The translations under genes were made by a program, and so were the position numbers. DNA of 64,000 bases from Pseudoalteromonas byunsanensis (lineage in GTDB: Bacteria; Pseudomonadota; Gammaproteobacteria; Enterobacterales; Alteromonadaceae), in assembly GCF_001854475.1 (NCBI RefSeq), contig NZ_MNAN01000035.1, positions 343,460-407,459 on the forward strand. Reading direction: 5' to 3'. Below the pieces are notes generated by a model. That model was not told where the DNA came from and searched no databases. It saw only the letters and a list, made by a program, of their open reading frames with translations. Positions 17,944 to 26,696 of the stretch are shown here, one piece after another; the stretch's first letter is position 1; each line of letters begins with the position of its first letter.

Positions 17944-18900
17944 TTAAGACTTTTGCTCTGTCACATTCAATAGATGCAACTGGTTTTCAGTCCACGGACT
18001 ATCTAGATAACGCTCAAGGTGTGACGTGGCAAAGTGTAAAAACGATTTAGCTGCATGAGAAATATGTCTATCGGTTCGCACAACAAAATACCAGTGACTT
18101 GCTAAACAGGTATCGCATACATCTAACTTTACAATATTAGATTGATCTTGCCCCAATACATGCTCAGAAAGCACCGCAACCCCCATTCCTGCACTCACCG
18201 CCTCACGGATAGCTTCATTACTGGCCATTTTTACACTATTGGACAATACCAAACCTCGACTTTGCAGCTCACTTTCAAACAACATCCGCGTTGCCGAACC
18301 TGGTTCTCGCAACAAGAAGCGATATTTGACAACGTCAACGAGTGAAAGCTCTCCTTTGTGTGACAAAGGGTGACTTTTCGGAGCGATAAATACCAACGGG
18401 TTTTTCAAAAATCTCGCGGCCTGTGCATGCTCAAGTGTCGGAGGATGACTAAACACATAAAGATCATCTTCACCGCGCTCAAAACGGTTCAGCACATGGG
18501 CACGATTACCAACTTCAACATGCATCTCAACATTTGGATGAGTGGCACTAAAGGGCCCATATAACTTAGGCAAAATATATTGTGCGGTATTGACCATTGC
18601 GATACGACAATGCCCTCGCTCTCCACCACGAAGTTCATCTAAGTACCCTTGATAATCTTCAAAGTGGCCAAACACCTGCTGACAGGTTTGAAATAACCTC
18701 TGCCCAGCGTCTGTGGGATGCAAACGTTGCTGATAAGTATAAAATAGTGGTTCCGCAACGCTTTCTTGCAAACGCTTAATTTGTAAGGACACCGTTGGTT
18801 GCGTCAGATGTAAACGGCGAGCGGTTTCACTTACCGAGCCACTTTTCACGACACTCATAAACACTTCTAACAGTCGAAATGACACATGCCTTAAATCCAT
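17944..18900 (-). CDS. LysR-family regulator, probable controller of sbtA
   Basis: A 318-residue LysR regulator with an N-terminal helix-turn-helix (about 16-60, SGSVSETARRLHLTQPTVSLQIKRLQ) and a periplasmic-binding-like effector domain (about 90-300). The DNA-binding part resembles CbbR/CysB-type members. It is divergent from the bicarbonate permease gene, and the 112-base shared region carries a LysR-type inverted repeat. I infer that it senses a carbon- or nitrogen-status metabolite and controls the permease. Confidence 0.9.
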   Translation of the reverse strand: MDLRHVSFRLLEVFMSVVKSGSVSETARRLHLTQPTVSLQIKRLQESVAEPLFYTYQQRLHPTDAGQRLFQTCQQVFGHFEDYQGYLDELRGGERGHCRIAMVNTAQYILPKLYGPFSATHPNVEMHVEVGNRAHVLNRFERGEDDLYVFSHPPTLEHAQAARFLKNPLVFIAPKSHPLSHKGELSLVDVVKYRFLLREPGSATRMLFESELQSRGLVLSNSVKMASNEAIREAVSAGMGVAVLSEHVLGQDQSNIVKLDVCDTCLASHWYFVVRTDRHISHAAKSFLHFATSHLERYLDSPWTENQLHLLNVTEQKS

Positions 18901-18910
18901 TCCTCAACCC

Positions 18911-18926
18911 ATAGATATTTATCTAT
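18911..18926. promoter_or_regulatory. LysR-type operator between regulator and permease
   Basis: ATAGATA-TT-TATCTAT, a perfect seven-base inverted repeat, containing a T-N11-A arrangement. A second half-site-like TTATCTATCT lies at 18951-18960. It starts ten bases from the LysR gene, so autoregulation is likely. Confidence 0.65.
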
Positions 18927-19012
18927 ACTAACTTAGTAAACATTTTATTTTTATCTATCTTAAATACACTCTAAGATCTTGTCTACACATTGATATGAGC
19001 GAGGAGTACACA

Positions 19013-19960
19013 ATGCCTGATATTGTAGTCATGTTTTTCATTCTAGGACTCATTGCTGGAGTACTGCGTTCCGATCTAGCAATCCCTAAGGCAACATACG
19101 AAACGCTAAGCCTACTGCTCATGCTGACCATTGGTTTAAAAGGCGGCATGGTACTTCACGGCAATCTTAGTTGGACACTGCTGCCACAAATGCTCACCGT
19201 TATCCTACTTGGCGCACTGATCCCCTTAACGCTTTATCCAGTACTTAAACACATCATTAAACTTTCCACAGCAAATAGTGCCAGTATTGCCGCTCACTAC
19301 GGTTCAGTAAGTGCCGGTACCTTTGCTGTTGCTTTGGCTTATGCCGAGTCGCAACACCTTCAGGTGGGTGCGGAAGTAACTCTATATCTAGTTTTACTTG
19401 AACTTCCCGCCATTATTGTCGGGCTTTTGCTGTATCGTCGTTTTGGAGAAAATGCCAACGCTCAGAGCGCACTGTCACTTAAGCATTTGTGGCATGAAAC
19501 ACTCACCAATAAAAGCGTTATATTGTTAGTGGGCGGCGTCATCATCGGCATGATGTATGGTACTCAACAAGGTAGCCAAGTCACCAGCCTACTGACCAAT
19601 AGTTTTAAGGTTGTATTAGCACTATTTTTATTAGAAATGGGGCTTACCGCAGCGCAAACGCTCCGACCGACGCCTTGGCATCATTGGAAACTGGCAATCT
19701 TTGCCCTCTTAATCCCAGTCGTACTTGGTAGCATTGGCGTGGGGGTCGGTATTTTGTTAGCTCTAGAGCTGGGCTCTGTGGTTATATTGGCCAGTCTTGT
19801 TGCAAGCGCATCCTACATTGCCGCTCCCGCAGCTATTAAAGCAGCCATTCCTGATGCGGATATAGGTCTGGCAATGCTCAGCTCATTGGGGCTAACATTT
19901 CCATTTAACGTGATCATAGGGATTGGGTTATATCACCAACTGGCGTTGAGCGTTCACTAA
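19013..19960 (+). CDS. SbtA-family sodium-dependent bicarbonate permease
   Basis: A 315-residue membrane protein with about ten hydrophobic segments in two inverted halves. SbtA features include the first-half MLTIGLKGGMVLHG (about 39-52), SAGTFAVALAYAES, and the second-half LVASASYIAAPAAIKAAIPDADIG (about 263-286). SbtA carries HCO3- in cyanobacteria. Related permeases occur in heterotrophs, where they may feed anaplerotic carboxylation. I chose the ATG at 19013 because GAGGAG is six bases upstream; 18995 has none. No SbtB-like PII partner gene is adjacent. Confidence 0.85.
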   Translation: MPDIVVMFFILGLIAGVLRSDLAIPKATYETLSLLLMLTIGLKGGMVLHGNLSWTLLPQMLTVILLGALIPLTLYPVLKHIIKLSTANSASIAAHYGSVSAGTFAVALAYAESQHLQVGAEVTLYLVLLELPAIIVGLLLYRRFGENANAQSALSLKHLWHETLTNKSVILLVGGVIIGMMYGTQQGSQVTSLLTNSFKVVLALFLLEMGLTAAQTLRPTPWHHWKLAIFALLIPVVLGSIGVGVGILLALELGSVVILASLVASASYIAAPAAIKAAIPDADIGLAMLSSLGLTFPFNVIIGIGLYHQLALSVH

Positions 19961-20014
19961 ACACAATAAGTCCAATAAACCCTTAATGCCATTTGCTAAA
20001 GGTGATTTGATTCT

Positions 20015-20133
20015 GAAACAAGTTCAAAATGACAAAACAAATTCAAAATGACAAAACAAGTTTAGAACGACTAAACCAACTAGGAAGACGACATTTCCCA
20101 AACACACATGCCGTCTTCCTGACGAAGGTCAGG
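20015..20133. repeat. Composite small repeat with two hairpins
   Basis: TTCAAAATGACAAAACAA occurs twice (20023-20040 and 20042-20059), with a diverged third unit from about 20061. Then AGGAAGACG (20082-20090) pairs with CGTCTTCCT (20112-20120), extended by CAT/ATG across one mismatch. Next comes a perfect hairpin CCTGAC-GAAG-GTCAGG (20118-20133). It lies between two convergent genes and has no T-run. It looks like a palindromic interspersed element. Confidence 0.6.
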
Positions 20134-20173
20134 ATCTGTTAGGCTAATGGTATTTAGTTAAATCTGGGCTATT

Positions 20174-21586
20174 TCAAAATATCGCTTTAATGCCACAAAG
20201 CACATCTGCTACCAATCTTTTTGCTTTGGCTTTATCGGCCGATTCGGCGTAACACCTGAACTCTGGCGCATTCCCCGATGGCCTAATATGAACAATATCT
20301 CCTTCACCTGATAGCGTGATCCGCACACCATCAGTTGTATCTAGCTCTAGCTCACCTTGATAAGAGATATGCAAACGCTCAAGCAGCTTGCCCGGGTTGG
20401 TAGTTGCCAATTGCATAACCTGAGCGCTTCTATGCTGCGTAAAGTTTTGCAATCTGTCACTGTGGGTATACCTTTGTGTCATCTCCACAACAACCTGACT
20501 TAACGTGTGGCTAGTTAAGTTTGCTAAAGCGCATAATACAGGTAGCACGGCATCACGCGTTGGTAGGCGTTGTAGTACTTTTTCATTGTCGCTCACATCG
20601 CAGCCGAGTAAAAAACCGCCATTGGCTTCAAACCCTGCAACTCGGCGATGCTCTTTTTTTAAATCGACAACACCCGCTATCACATAGGGCGAGCCAATCT
20701 TTGTGCGTTTTACTTGTTTAAAAGCACCAGAAGCTTCGATGGAAGTATTGCAGTTAACCGGAATAGCGAGCGCTTCTATCATTAAATATTTCGCTGCCAA
20801 CAACGACAATATATCCCCTGCCAAAAAGTGCCCCTGTTCGTCGGCAAGCAACGCTCTATCGCCATCACCGTCTGTGGTAAATAGCGCATCGAACTTGTGC
20901 GACAGCACCCACTGTCGAGCTTGATTACGGTCTGATTGTGCAACGGCTTCCGTGTCTATCGGCACAAATTGCTCACTGCGCCCTACTAAAGTCACCTGAG
21001 CCCCCAAAGCCCGCAATATCAACGGATATATGTCTCGACCGGCACTGCTATGCTGGTAGATACCAATATGCTGACCTTCAAGACAATCAGCTGGGAAATA
21101 ATCAACATACCGTTTTATATATTGCAGCTTCGCATAATCATTTACTTCGGGTAATTTAGCCACCGGTACTTGTGGCACATCTACAGCCGCATTGATAATC
21201 GCCAGTTCATCAGCTTTGCTGATCTCACCCTTTGCGAAATAAAATTTGATGCCATTGCGGTCATAAGGAATATGACTCCCCGTGATCATAATGGCCGGAA
21301 TATCTTGTAATTGAGCAGCGTAAGCCAATGCCGGAGTGGGAATAACACCATAATACTCAACATCACAGCCATAAAATTTAAGCGCACTGATACATGACCT
21401 TGCTATCTGTGGGCTACTGGGGCGGTTATCGATTGCTACCGCAACACGTTTCACTGGTTTTTGAATAGCCAAAAATGCCATAGTCAATGCCATGCAAACT
21501 TCAGGCGTAAACTGACTAACCTTGCCTCTTACGCCACTTGTTCCAAAGCGTACGCCACTTTGAGCAATCACTTCATTACTGTACAT
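20174..21586 (-). CDS. manB: Phosphomannomutase
   Basis: Interconverts mannose-6-phosphate and mannose-1-phosphate for GDP-mannose synthesis. About 470 residues of the alpha-D-phosphohexomutase family. FGTSGVRGKVSQ is at the N-terminus, the phosphoserine loop TGSHIPYDRNGIK follows at about 100, the metal loop TDGDGDRALL near 235, the sugar loop EANGGFLLG near 315, and the phosphate loop RPSGNAPEFRCY near the C-terminus. The start at 21586 lies two bases after the manC stop, giving a manC-manB pair; a longer reading from 21613 would overlap manC. Phosphoglucomutase activity is also possible in this family. Confidence 0.88.
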   Translation of the reverse strand: MYSNEVIAQSGVRFGTSGVRGKVSQFTPEVCMALTMAFLAIQKPVKRVAVAIDNRPSSPQIARSCISALKFYGCDVEYYGVIPTPALAYAAQLQDIPAIMITGSHIPYDRNGIKFYFAKGEISKADELAIINAAVDVPQVPVAKLPEVNDYAKLQYIKRYVDYFPADCLEGQHIGIYQHSSAGRDIYPLILRALGAQVTLVGRSEQFVPIDTEAVAQSDRNQARQWVLSHKFDALFTTDGDGDRALLADEQGHFLAGDILSLLAAKYLMIEALAIPVNCNTSIEASGAFKQVKRTKIGSPYVIAGVVDLKKEHRRVAGFEANGGFLLGCDVSDNEKVLQRLPTRDAVLPVLCALANLTSHTLSQVVVEMTQRYTHSDRLQNFTQHRSAQVMQLATTNPGKLLERLHISYQGELELDTTDGVRITLSGEGDIVHIRPSGNAPEFRCYAESADKAKAKRLVADVLCGIKAIF

Positions 21587-21587
21587 G

Positions 21588-22997
21588 TCAGCTTCGACCA
21601 TATTGGTCATCAAACCGGACTATATCATCTTCATCCAAATAGGCCCCTGACTGTACTTCGATTAGCTCTAAATCAACCTTGCCAGGGTTTTCCAACGCAT
21701 GAACCTCAGCAATTGGAATATACACAGACTCATTTTCAGCGATATATTGCTCTTTCTCTCCAATGAGTACTTTAGCCGTACCAGCAACAACAACCCAGTG
21801 CTCTGAACGATGATGATGCATCTGCTTAGATAACTTAGCACCGGGTTTAACAGTAATACGTTTAACCAAGAACCTCTCACCACGATCAAAGGCATCATAC
21901 TTTCCCCACGGACGATACACTTCGCGGTGAATACTCGCTTCAGGTCTATTTTCTGTTTGTAACTGATGAGCAATTTCCTTGACCTTTTGGGTATGGTCTT
22001 TATGCGCAACCAGCAATGCATCTTTAGTATTGATGATCACTAAGTCTTGTACACCCAGCGTCGCCACGAGTTTATCTTCACTGAGTATTAAAGTGTTTTG
22101 TGTATCGAGTGCTTTCACATCACCTTTGACAACATTCCCTTGCTCATCTCTTTGTGACACATCCCACAATGCGGCAAACTCGCCAACGTCATTCCAGGAG
22201 GCGTCCAAAGGTACGACCATCGCATGTTTCGTATGCTCCATCACCGCATAGTCAATTGAGTCACTTGGACATGTGTGAAATGCTTCTTGATTGATCCGTA
22301 TAAAGTCTAGATCTGGCTTTTGCTCACTCATCGCCGCTTTGCACGCTGTATAAATATCCTGCTGATACAGTTTTAACTCTTCAAGATAGCGGCTTGCCTT
22401 GAACATAAACATACCGCTGTTCCAATAATATTGACCAGTACTGAGGTACTGCTGGGCAAGCTCTAACGTGGGCTTTTCAACAAAGCTATCAACCCGATAA
22501 CCATAAGATGATTGCGCTTGCCCACTTTTAATATAACCATAGCCTGTATGTGGATGCGTGGGCACGATGCCAAAAGTAACTAAGTGATCGTTCTTAGCTA
22601 ATACAAGTGCTTTTTCAACCGCTTGCTCAAATGCCTCCCCATTAGCTATCACATGGTCTGCAGCCAATACCAGTAAAACAGGAGCGTCCTGCATTTCTAG
22701 CGCTTTAAAAGCGGCTAGAGCAATAGCGGGGGCTGTGTTGCGTCCCTCACGTTCAAGTAGGATCTGCGCATTGGAGCAATCTATTTGTCTAAGCTGCTCC
22801 GCTGTAATAAAACGATGTTCTTCGTTACAAATTACTAATGGGCTGGAATGTGGCAACCCTTGTAAACGCAGCACTGTGTCCTGAAAGAGGGTGTGTTTTG
22901 AGTCCGTTAGCGTGAGGAATTGCTTTGGGTATTTTTCTCGGGATAACGGCCAAAGACGCGTACCGACACCACCTGCAATAATAACTGGTTGAAACAT
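21588..22997 (-). CDS. manC: Mannose-1-phosphate guanylyltransferase / mannose-6-phosphate isomerase
   Basis: A bifunctional enzyme of 469 residues starting MFQPVIIAGGVGTRLWPLSR. The N-terminal nucleotidyltransferase has the GGxGTRLWPLSR pyrophosphorylase motif and FVEKP near 155. The C-terminal cupin isomerase domain (about 345-465) has RPWGKYDAFDRGERFLVK and the metal-binding HHHRSEHWVVV. AAGG upstream of 22997 fixes this start; a longer open frame to 23177 has no coding character. With manB it makes GDP-mannose for exopolysaccharide or O-antigen. No glycosyltransferase genes adjoin it. Confidence 0.94.
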   Translation of the reverse strand: MFQPVIIAGGVGTRLWPLSREKYPKQFLTLTDSKHTLFQDTVLRLQGLPHSSPLVICNEEHRFITAEQLRQIDCSNAQILLEREGRNTAPAIALAAFKALEMQDAPVLLVLAADHVIANGEAFEQAVEKALVLAKNDHLVTFGIVPTHPHTGYGYIKSGQAQSSYGYRVDSFVEKPTLELAQQYLSTGQYYWNSGMFMFKASRYLEELKLYQQDIYTACKAAMSEQKPDLDFIRINQEAFHTCPSDSIDYAVMEHTKHAMVVPLDASWNDVGEFAALWDVSQRDEQGNVVKGDVKALDTQNTLILSEDKLVATLGVQDLVIINTKDALLVAHKDHTQKVKEIAHQLQTENRPEASIHREVYRPWGKYDAFDRGERFLVKRITVKPGAKLSKQMHHHRSEHWVVVAGTAKVLIGEKEQYIAENESVYIPIAEVHALENPGKVDLELIEVQSGAYLDEDDIVRFDDQYGRS

Positions 22998-23142
22998 TTT
23001 TGACCTTACTCTACATCTAATTGGCGCTACCCACAGCATACAACCCATTTGGCGCGGCTCAGCCGTATATTGTAAACCAGCGCACCTAGTTGATGATAGC
23101 TGTATCACTACAAGCCAACTTCTTTTTGTGGCCGTAAGATAT

Positions 23143-23170
23143 AAAAAACCCAGCATAAGCTGGGTTTTTA
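23143..23170. terminator. Terminator of lpdA
   Basis: AAAAAACCCAGC/GCTGGGTTTTT around ATAA. Read on the minus strand it ends lpdA and insulates manC, whose promoter must lie in 22998-23142. Confidence 0.9.
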
Positions 23171-23192
23171 GCATCAAGTATCAGTAATTACA

Positions 23193-24617
23193 TTACTTTT
23201 TCTTAACTGCTTTTTTATTTGGTAAATCAGTGATTGAACCTTCAAAAATCTCAGCTGCAAGACCGATTGACTCGTTCAATGTTGGGTGTGCGTGAATGGT
23301 CAGTGCTAAATCTTCACCGTCAGCACCCATTTCAACAGCAAGACCAATTTCACCAAGCATTTCGCCTGCGTTGATACCAACCATTGCACCACCGATCACA
23401 CGGCCAGACTCTTTATCAAAGATAAGCTTAGTTTGACCTTCTGTGCGTGCTGAAGCGATGGCACGACCAGATGCTGCCCACGGGAATACTGCTGTTTCAA
23501 TGCTCAGACCCTGCTCTTTCGCTTCTTTCTCTGTCACACCTACCCATGCGATTTCTGGGTCTGTGTAAGCGATTGAAGGGATGCATTTCGGATCAAAGAA
23601 ATGCTTCTTGCCCGAGATAACTTCTGCTGCAACGTGACCTTCATGAACCGCTTTGTGTGCAAGCATTGGCTGACCTACGATGTCACCAATTGCGAAAATG
23701 TGATCAACGTTAGTTTTCATTTGCTTGTCAGTGTTGATGAAGCCACGCTCGTCAACGTTGATACCTGCTTTATCAGCATCAAGCAACTTACCGTTTGGTG
23801 TACGACCTACAGCAACTAATACTTTGTCATAACGCACTGGCTCAGCAGGTGCTTTCTTACCTTCAAAAGTAACGTATAGGCCATCATCTTTTGCATCAAC
23901 AGCCACAACTTTTGTAGAAAGCATAACGTTAAACTTGTCTTTAACGTAACGCTGATAAATCTTGATAACGTCTTTGTCAGCCGCTGGCACTAATTGATCA
24001 GCAAACTCAACTACGTCGATTTGTGAGCCAAGTGCACGATAAACGGTACCCATCTCAAGACCGATAATACCACCACCTAGTACTAGTAGCTTTTCTGGTA
24101 CATCTTTAAGTTCTAGTGCGCCGGTTGAATCAATTACACGCTCATCTTCAGGGATGAAAGGTAGGTTTACTGGCTGAGAGCCCGCCGCAATAATAGCATT
24201 GTCGAAAGTAACAGTTGTAGTACCCGCTTCACCTTCAACAGCAATGGTGTTTGCGCCTGTAAATTTACCGTAGCCATTAACTACTTTTACTTTACGCATC
24301 TTAGCCATACCGTCTAAGCCACCAGTTAACTGGCCAATAACAGACTCTTTCCACGAACGGATTTTGTCTAAGTCAATCTGTGGTGCGCCAAATGTTACAC
24401 CGTGTGATGACATTTCTGCCGCATCATCGATGACTTTAGCAACGTGTAACAATGCTTTTGAAGGAATACAACCAACATTCAAGCACACACCACCTAGGGT
24501 ATTGCGAGATTCGATTAGTGTAACTTCTAAACCTAAATCCGCAGCACGGAATGCTGCTGAGTAACCACCAGGACCACCGCCTAGTACAACAACTTGAGTT
24601 TTGATTTCGTTGCTCAT
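23193..24617 (-). CDS. lpdA: Dihydrolipoamide dehydrogenase (E3)
   Basis: The flavoprotein that reoxidises lipoamide in the pyruvate and 2-oxoglutarate dehydrogenase complexes and the glycine cleavage system. The 474 residues include the FAD motif GGGPGGYSAA (about 13-22), the redox disulfide GGVCLNVGCIPSK (about 42-54), the NAD motif LGGGIIGLEMG (about 180-190), and the C-terminal His-Glu dyad in HAHPTLNES (about 445-453). It lies downstream of aceF but after a terminator, so it probably has its own promoter as well. Confidence 0.98.
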   Translation of the reverse strand: MSNEIKTQVVVLGGGPGGYSAAFRAADLGLEVTLIESRNTLGGVCLNVGCIPSKALLHVAKVIDDAAEMSSHGVTFGAPQIDLDKIRSWKESVIGQLTGGLDGMAKMRKVKVVNGYGKFTGANTIAVEGEAGTTTVTFDNAIIAAGSQPVNLPFIPEDERVIDSTGALELKDVPEKLLVLGGGIIGLEMGTVYRALGSQIDVVEFADQLVPAADKDVIKIYQRYVKDKFNVMLSTKVVAVDAKDDGLYVTFEGKKAPAEPVRYDKVLVAVGRTPNGKLLDADKAGINVDERGFINTDKQMKTNVDHIFAIGDIVGQPMLAHKAVHEGHVAAEVISGKKHFFDPKCIPSIAYTDPEIAWVGVTEKEAKEQGLSIETAVFPWAASGRAIASARTEGQTKLIFDKESGRVIGGAMVGINAGEMLGEIGLAVEMGADGEDLALTIHAHPTLNESIGLAAEIFEGSITDLPNKKAVKKK

Positions 24618-24749
24618 GTTATTACCTTAACTATTATTCGAACGGGACTGTACTCTTTTGAGTATCCGCACCCAAAATGCCTGCCGCATACAAATTACCG
24701 GTACATGGCAGAGAGAGTTTTTAAGTGTGCGAAAGTGTATCATCCGCAC

Positions 24750-24784
24750 AAAAAGATGTCCCGCCTAAATAGTAGGCGGGACAA
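24750..24784 (-). terminator. Terminator after aceF
   Basis: On the minus strand TGTCCCGCCTA pairs with TAGGCGGGACA, followed by TCTTTTTG. It separates aceEF from lpdA; the lpdA promoter must lie in 24618-24750. Confidence 0.88.
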
Positions 24785-24788
24785 CAAA

Positions 24789-26684
24789 TTACATCACTAA
24801 TTGGCGAATATCGCTCAAGTAGCTTGCAAGCGTTACAGTAAACTTGGCTGCTAGCGCACCGTCTATTACACGGTGATCGTAAGAGCAGCTTAGCGGCACC
24901 ATTAAGCGCGGCTCAAACTCTTTACCATTCCACTTAGGTTTCATCTCAGACTTTGACACACCTAAGATAGCGACTTCTGGCGCATTCACGATTGGCGTAA
25001 ATGCCGTACCACCAATGCCACCCAAGCTTGAGATAGTAAAACAACCACCTTGCATATCAGACGAGGTTAACTTGCCTTCACGTGCTTTAGCTGAAATTTC
25101 CATTAACTCGCGAGAAAGCTCAATAATACCTTTTTTGTTTACGTCACGTACCACAGGTACAACCAAGCCATTTGGAGTATCTACCGCGATGCCAATGTGT
25201 ACGTACTTTTTCAAGATCAGGCTTTCACCGTCTTCTGACAATGAAGAGTTAAACGTTGGGAAGTCTTCCAACGCTTTCGCAGCTGCTTTCATCACGAAGA
25301 CAAGTGGAGTGATCTTCACGCCCATTTTCTTCTTCTCAGCCAGTACATTCTGCTCTTTACGGAATGCTTCAAGCGCTGTGATATCTGCTTCATCGAACTG
25401 TGTAACATGTGGGATTTGAACCCAGTTACGGTGTAAGTTAGCACCAGAAAGTTTTTGGATACGAGAAAGCTTCTTCTCTTCGATTTCACCAAACTTGCTA
25501 AAATCAACCTTAGGCCAAGGGATCAGTCCAAGCTCACCGCCGCCAGCGTTACCACTTGCAGCTTTGCCAGATTCAACTTGCTTCACAAGCTCTTTCACGT
25601 AATTTTGTACGTCTTCTTTGATCACACGGCCTTTACGACCGGTGCCTTTAACACGAGCTAGGTTTACCCCAAATTCGCGTGCTAAACGACGAACCACTGG
25701 GGATGCATGCGCATAAGATGAATTTGCTTCAAAGTCTTCTTTTACACTAGATGCTGCTGGCGTTGAAGATTTCGGTGCATCGCTTGACGCAGCTGCTGGT
25801 TTTGATTCAGCAGGCTTGTCTGCTGATTTTTTAGGCGCGCTGCCTGCAACTTCAAATACAAATACCAAAGACCCAGTTGACACTTTAGCGCCCACTTCAA
25901 CCTTTACTTCTTTAACAGTACCCGCAAATGGTGCCGGTACTTCCATTGCGGCTTTATCGCCTTCAACGTTTAGGATTGATTGGTCTGCAGCAACGCTATC
26001 ACCTACCGATACCATCACCTCGGTGACTTCAACTTCATCGCCGCCGATATCTGGCACATGAACTTCTTTTAGTTCAGACGATGTTGCTGTATTGGCTGAG
26101 TCTGATTTAGATTCTGACTCAGACTTATCTGAAGCACCGCCTGTAGCGCCTGTTTCAAACACAAACACCAAAGAACCGGTTGAGACTTTAGCGCCAACTT
26201 CAACTTTGATTTCTTTAACAGTACCTGCAAATGGTGCTGGCACTTCCATTGAAGCTTTATCACCTTCAACATTTAAAATTGATTGGTCAGCTTCAACTTT
26301 GTCACCAACCGCAACCATAATTTCGGTCACTTCAACTTCATCACCACCGATATCTGGTACATGTACTTCTTGTAACTCAGTCGTGTCAGATGAGTCAGCT
26401 GCTGGCTCTGACTTTTCTTCAGTAGCAGGCTCACTCTGTTGTTGCTCGCCATCGGCAGCTTCAAAGATCATGATAAGCGAGCCAGTTGATACCGTATCAC
26501 CTTCACTAATTTTGATCTCTTTAACAGTACCTGCTTGTGCAGCAGGTACTTCCATTGATGCCTTATCACCTTCAACCGTGATAAGCGATTGCTCTTCGCT
26601 AACCGAATCCCCAACTTTTACGAGGATCTCTGTAACTTCAACTTCATCAGCACCAATATCTGGAACATGAATTTCGATTGTCAT
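24789..26684 (-). CDS. aceF: Pyruvate dehydrogenase E2, dihydrolipoamide acetyltransferase
   Basis: The core of the pyruvate dehydrogenase complex; transfers acetyl from lipoamide to CoA. The 631 residues hold three lipoyl domains (about 2-75, 108-180, 208-280), each with a lipoyl-lysine in EGDKA(S/A)MEVP, linked by acidic/Ala/Ser/Pro-rich hinges. An E3/E1-binding domain follows (about 335-372, [22 protein letters not shown]). The catalytic domain (about 395-631) has the active-site [10 protein letters not shown]. The three near-identical lipoyl repeats are visible as DNA repeats. It lies 12 bases after aceE. Confidence 0.98.
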   Translation of the reverse strand: MTIEIHVPDIGADEVEVTEILVKVGDSVSEEQSLITVEGDKASMEVPAAQAGTVKEIKISEGDTVSTGSLIMIFEAADGEQQQSEPATEEKSEPAADSSDTTELQEVHVPDIGGDEVEVTEIMVAVGDKVEADQSILNVEGDKASMEVPAPFAGTVKEIKVEVGAKVSTGSLVFVFETGATGGASDKSESESKSDSANTATSSELKEVHVPDIGGDEVEVTEVMVSVGDSVAADQSILNVEGDKAAMEVPAPFAGTVKEVKVEVGAKVSTGSLVFVFEVAGSAPKKSADKPAESKPAAASSDAPKSSTPAASSVKEDFEANSSYAHASPVVRRLAREFGVNLARVKGTGRKGRVIKEDVQNYVKELVKQVESGKAASGNAGGGELGLIPWPKVDFSKFGEIEEKKLSRIQKLSGANLHRNWVQIPHVTQFDEADITALEAFRKEQNVLAEKKKMGVKITPLVFVMKAAAKALEDFPTFNSSLSEDGESLILKKYVHIGIAVDTPNGLVVPVVRDVNKKGIIELSRELMEISAKAREGKLTSSDMQGGCFTISSLGGIGGTAFTPIVNAPEVAILGVSKSEMKPKWNGKEFEPRLMVPLSCSYDHRVIDGALAAKFTVTLASYLSDIRQLVM

Positions 26685-26696
26685 TAGTAACGCCCC

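Noticed and set aside
22998-23177. N-terminal 60-residue extension of manC
   Set aside because: The family starts at MFQPVIIAGG; the extension has no homology, and AAGG fixes the start at 22997.
26092-26670. A 192-codon frame on the plus strand inside aceF
   Set aside because: It is the reverse shadow of the lipoyl repeats, with Ser/Thr/Pro-rich low-complexity translation and no ribosome site.
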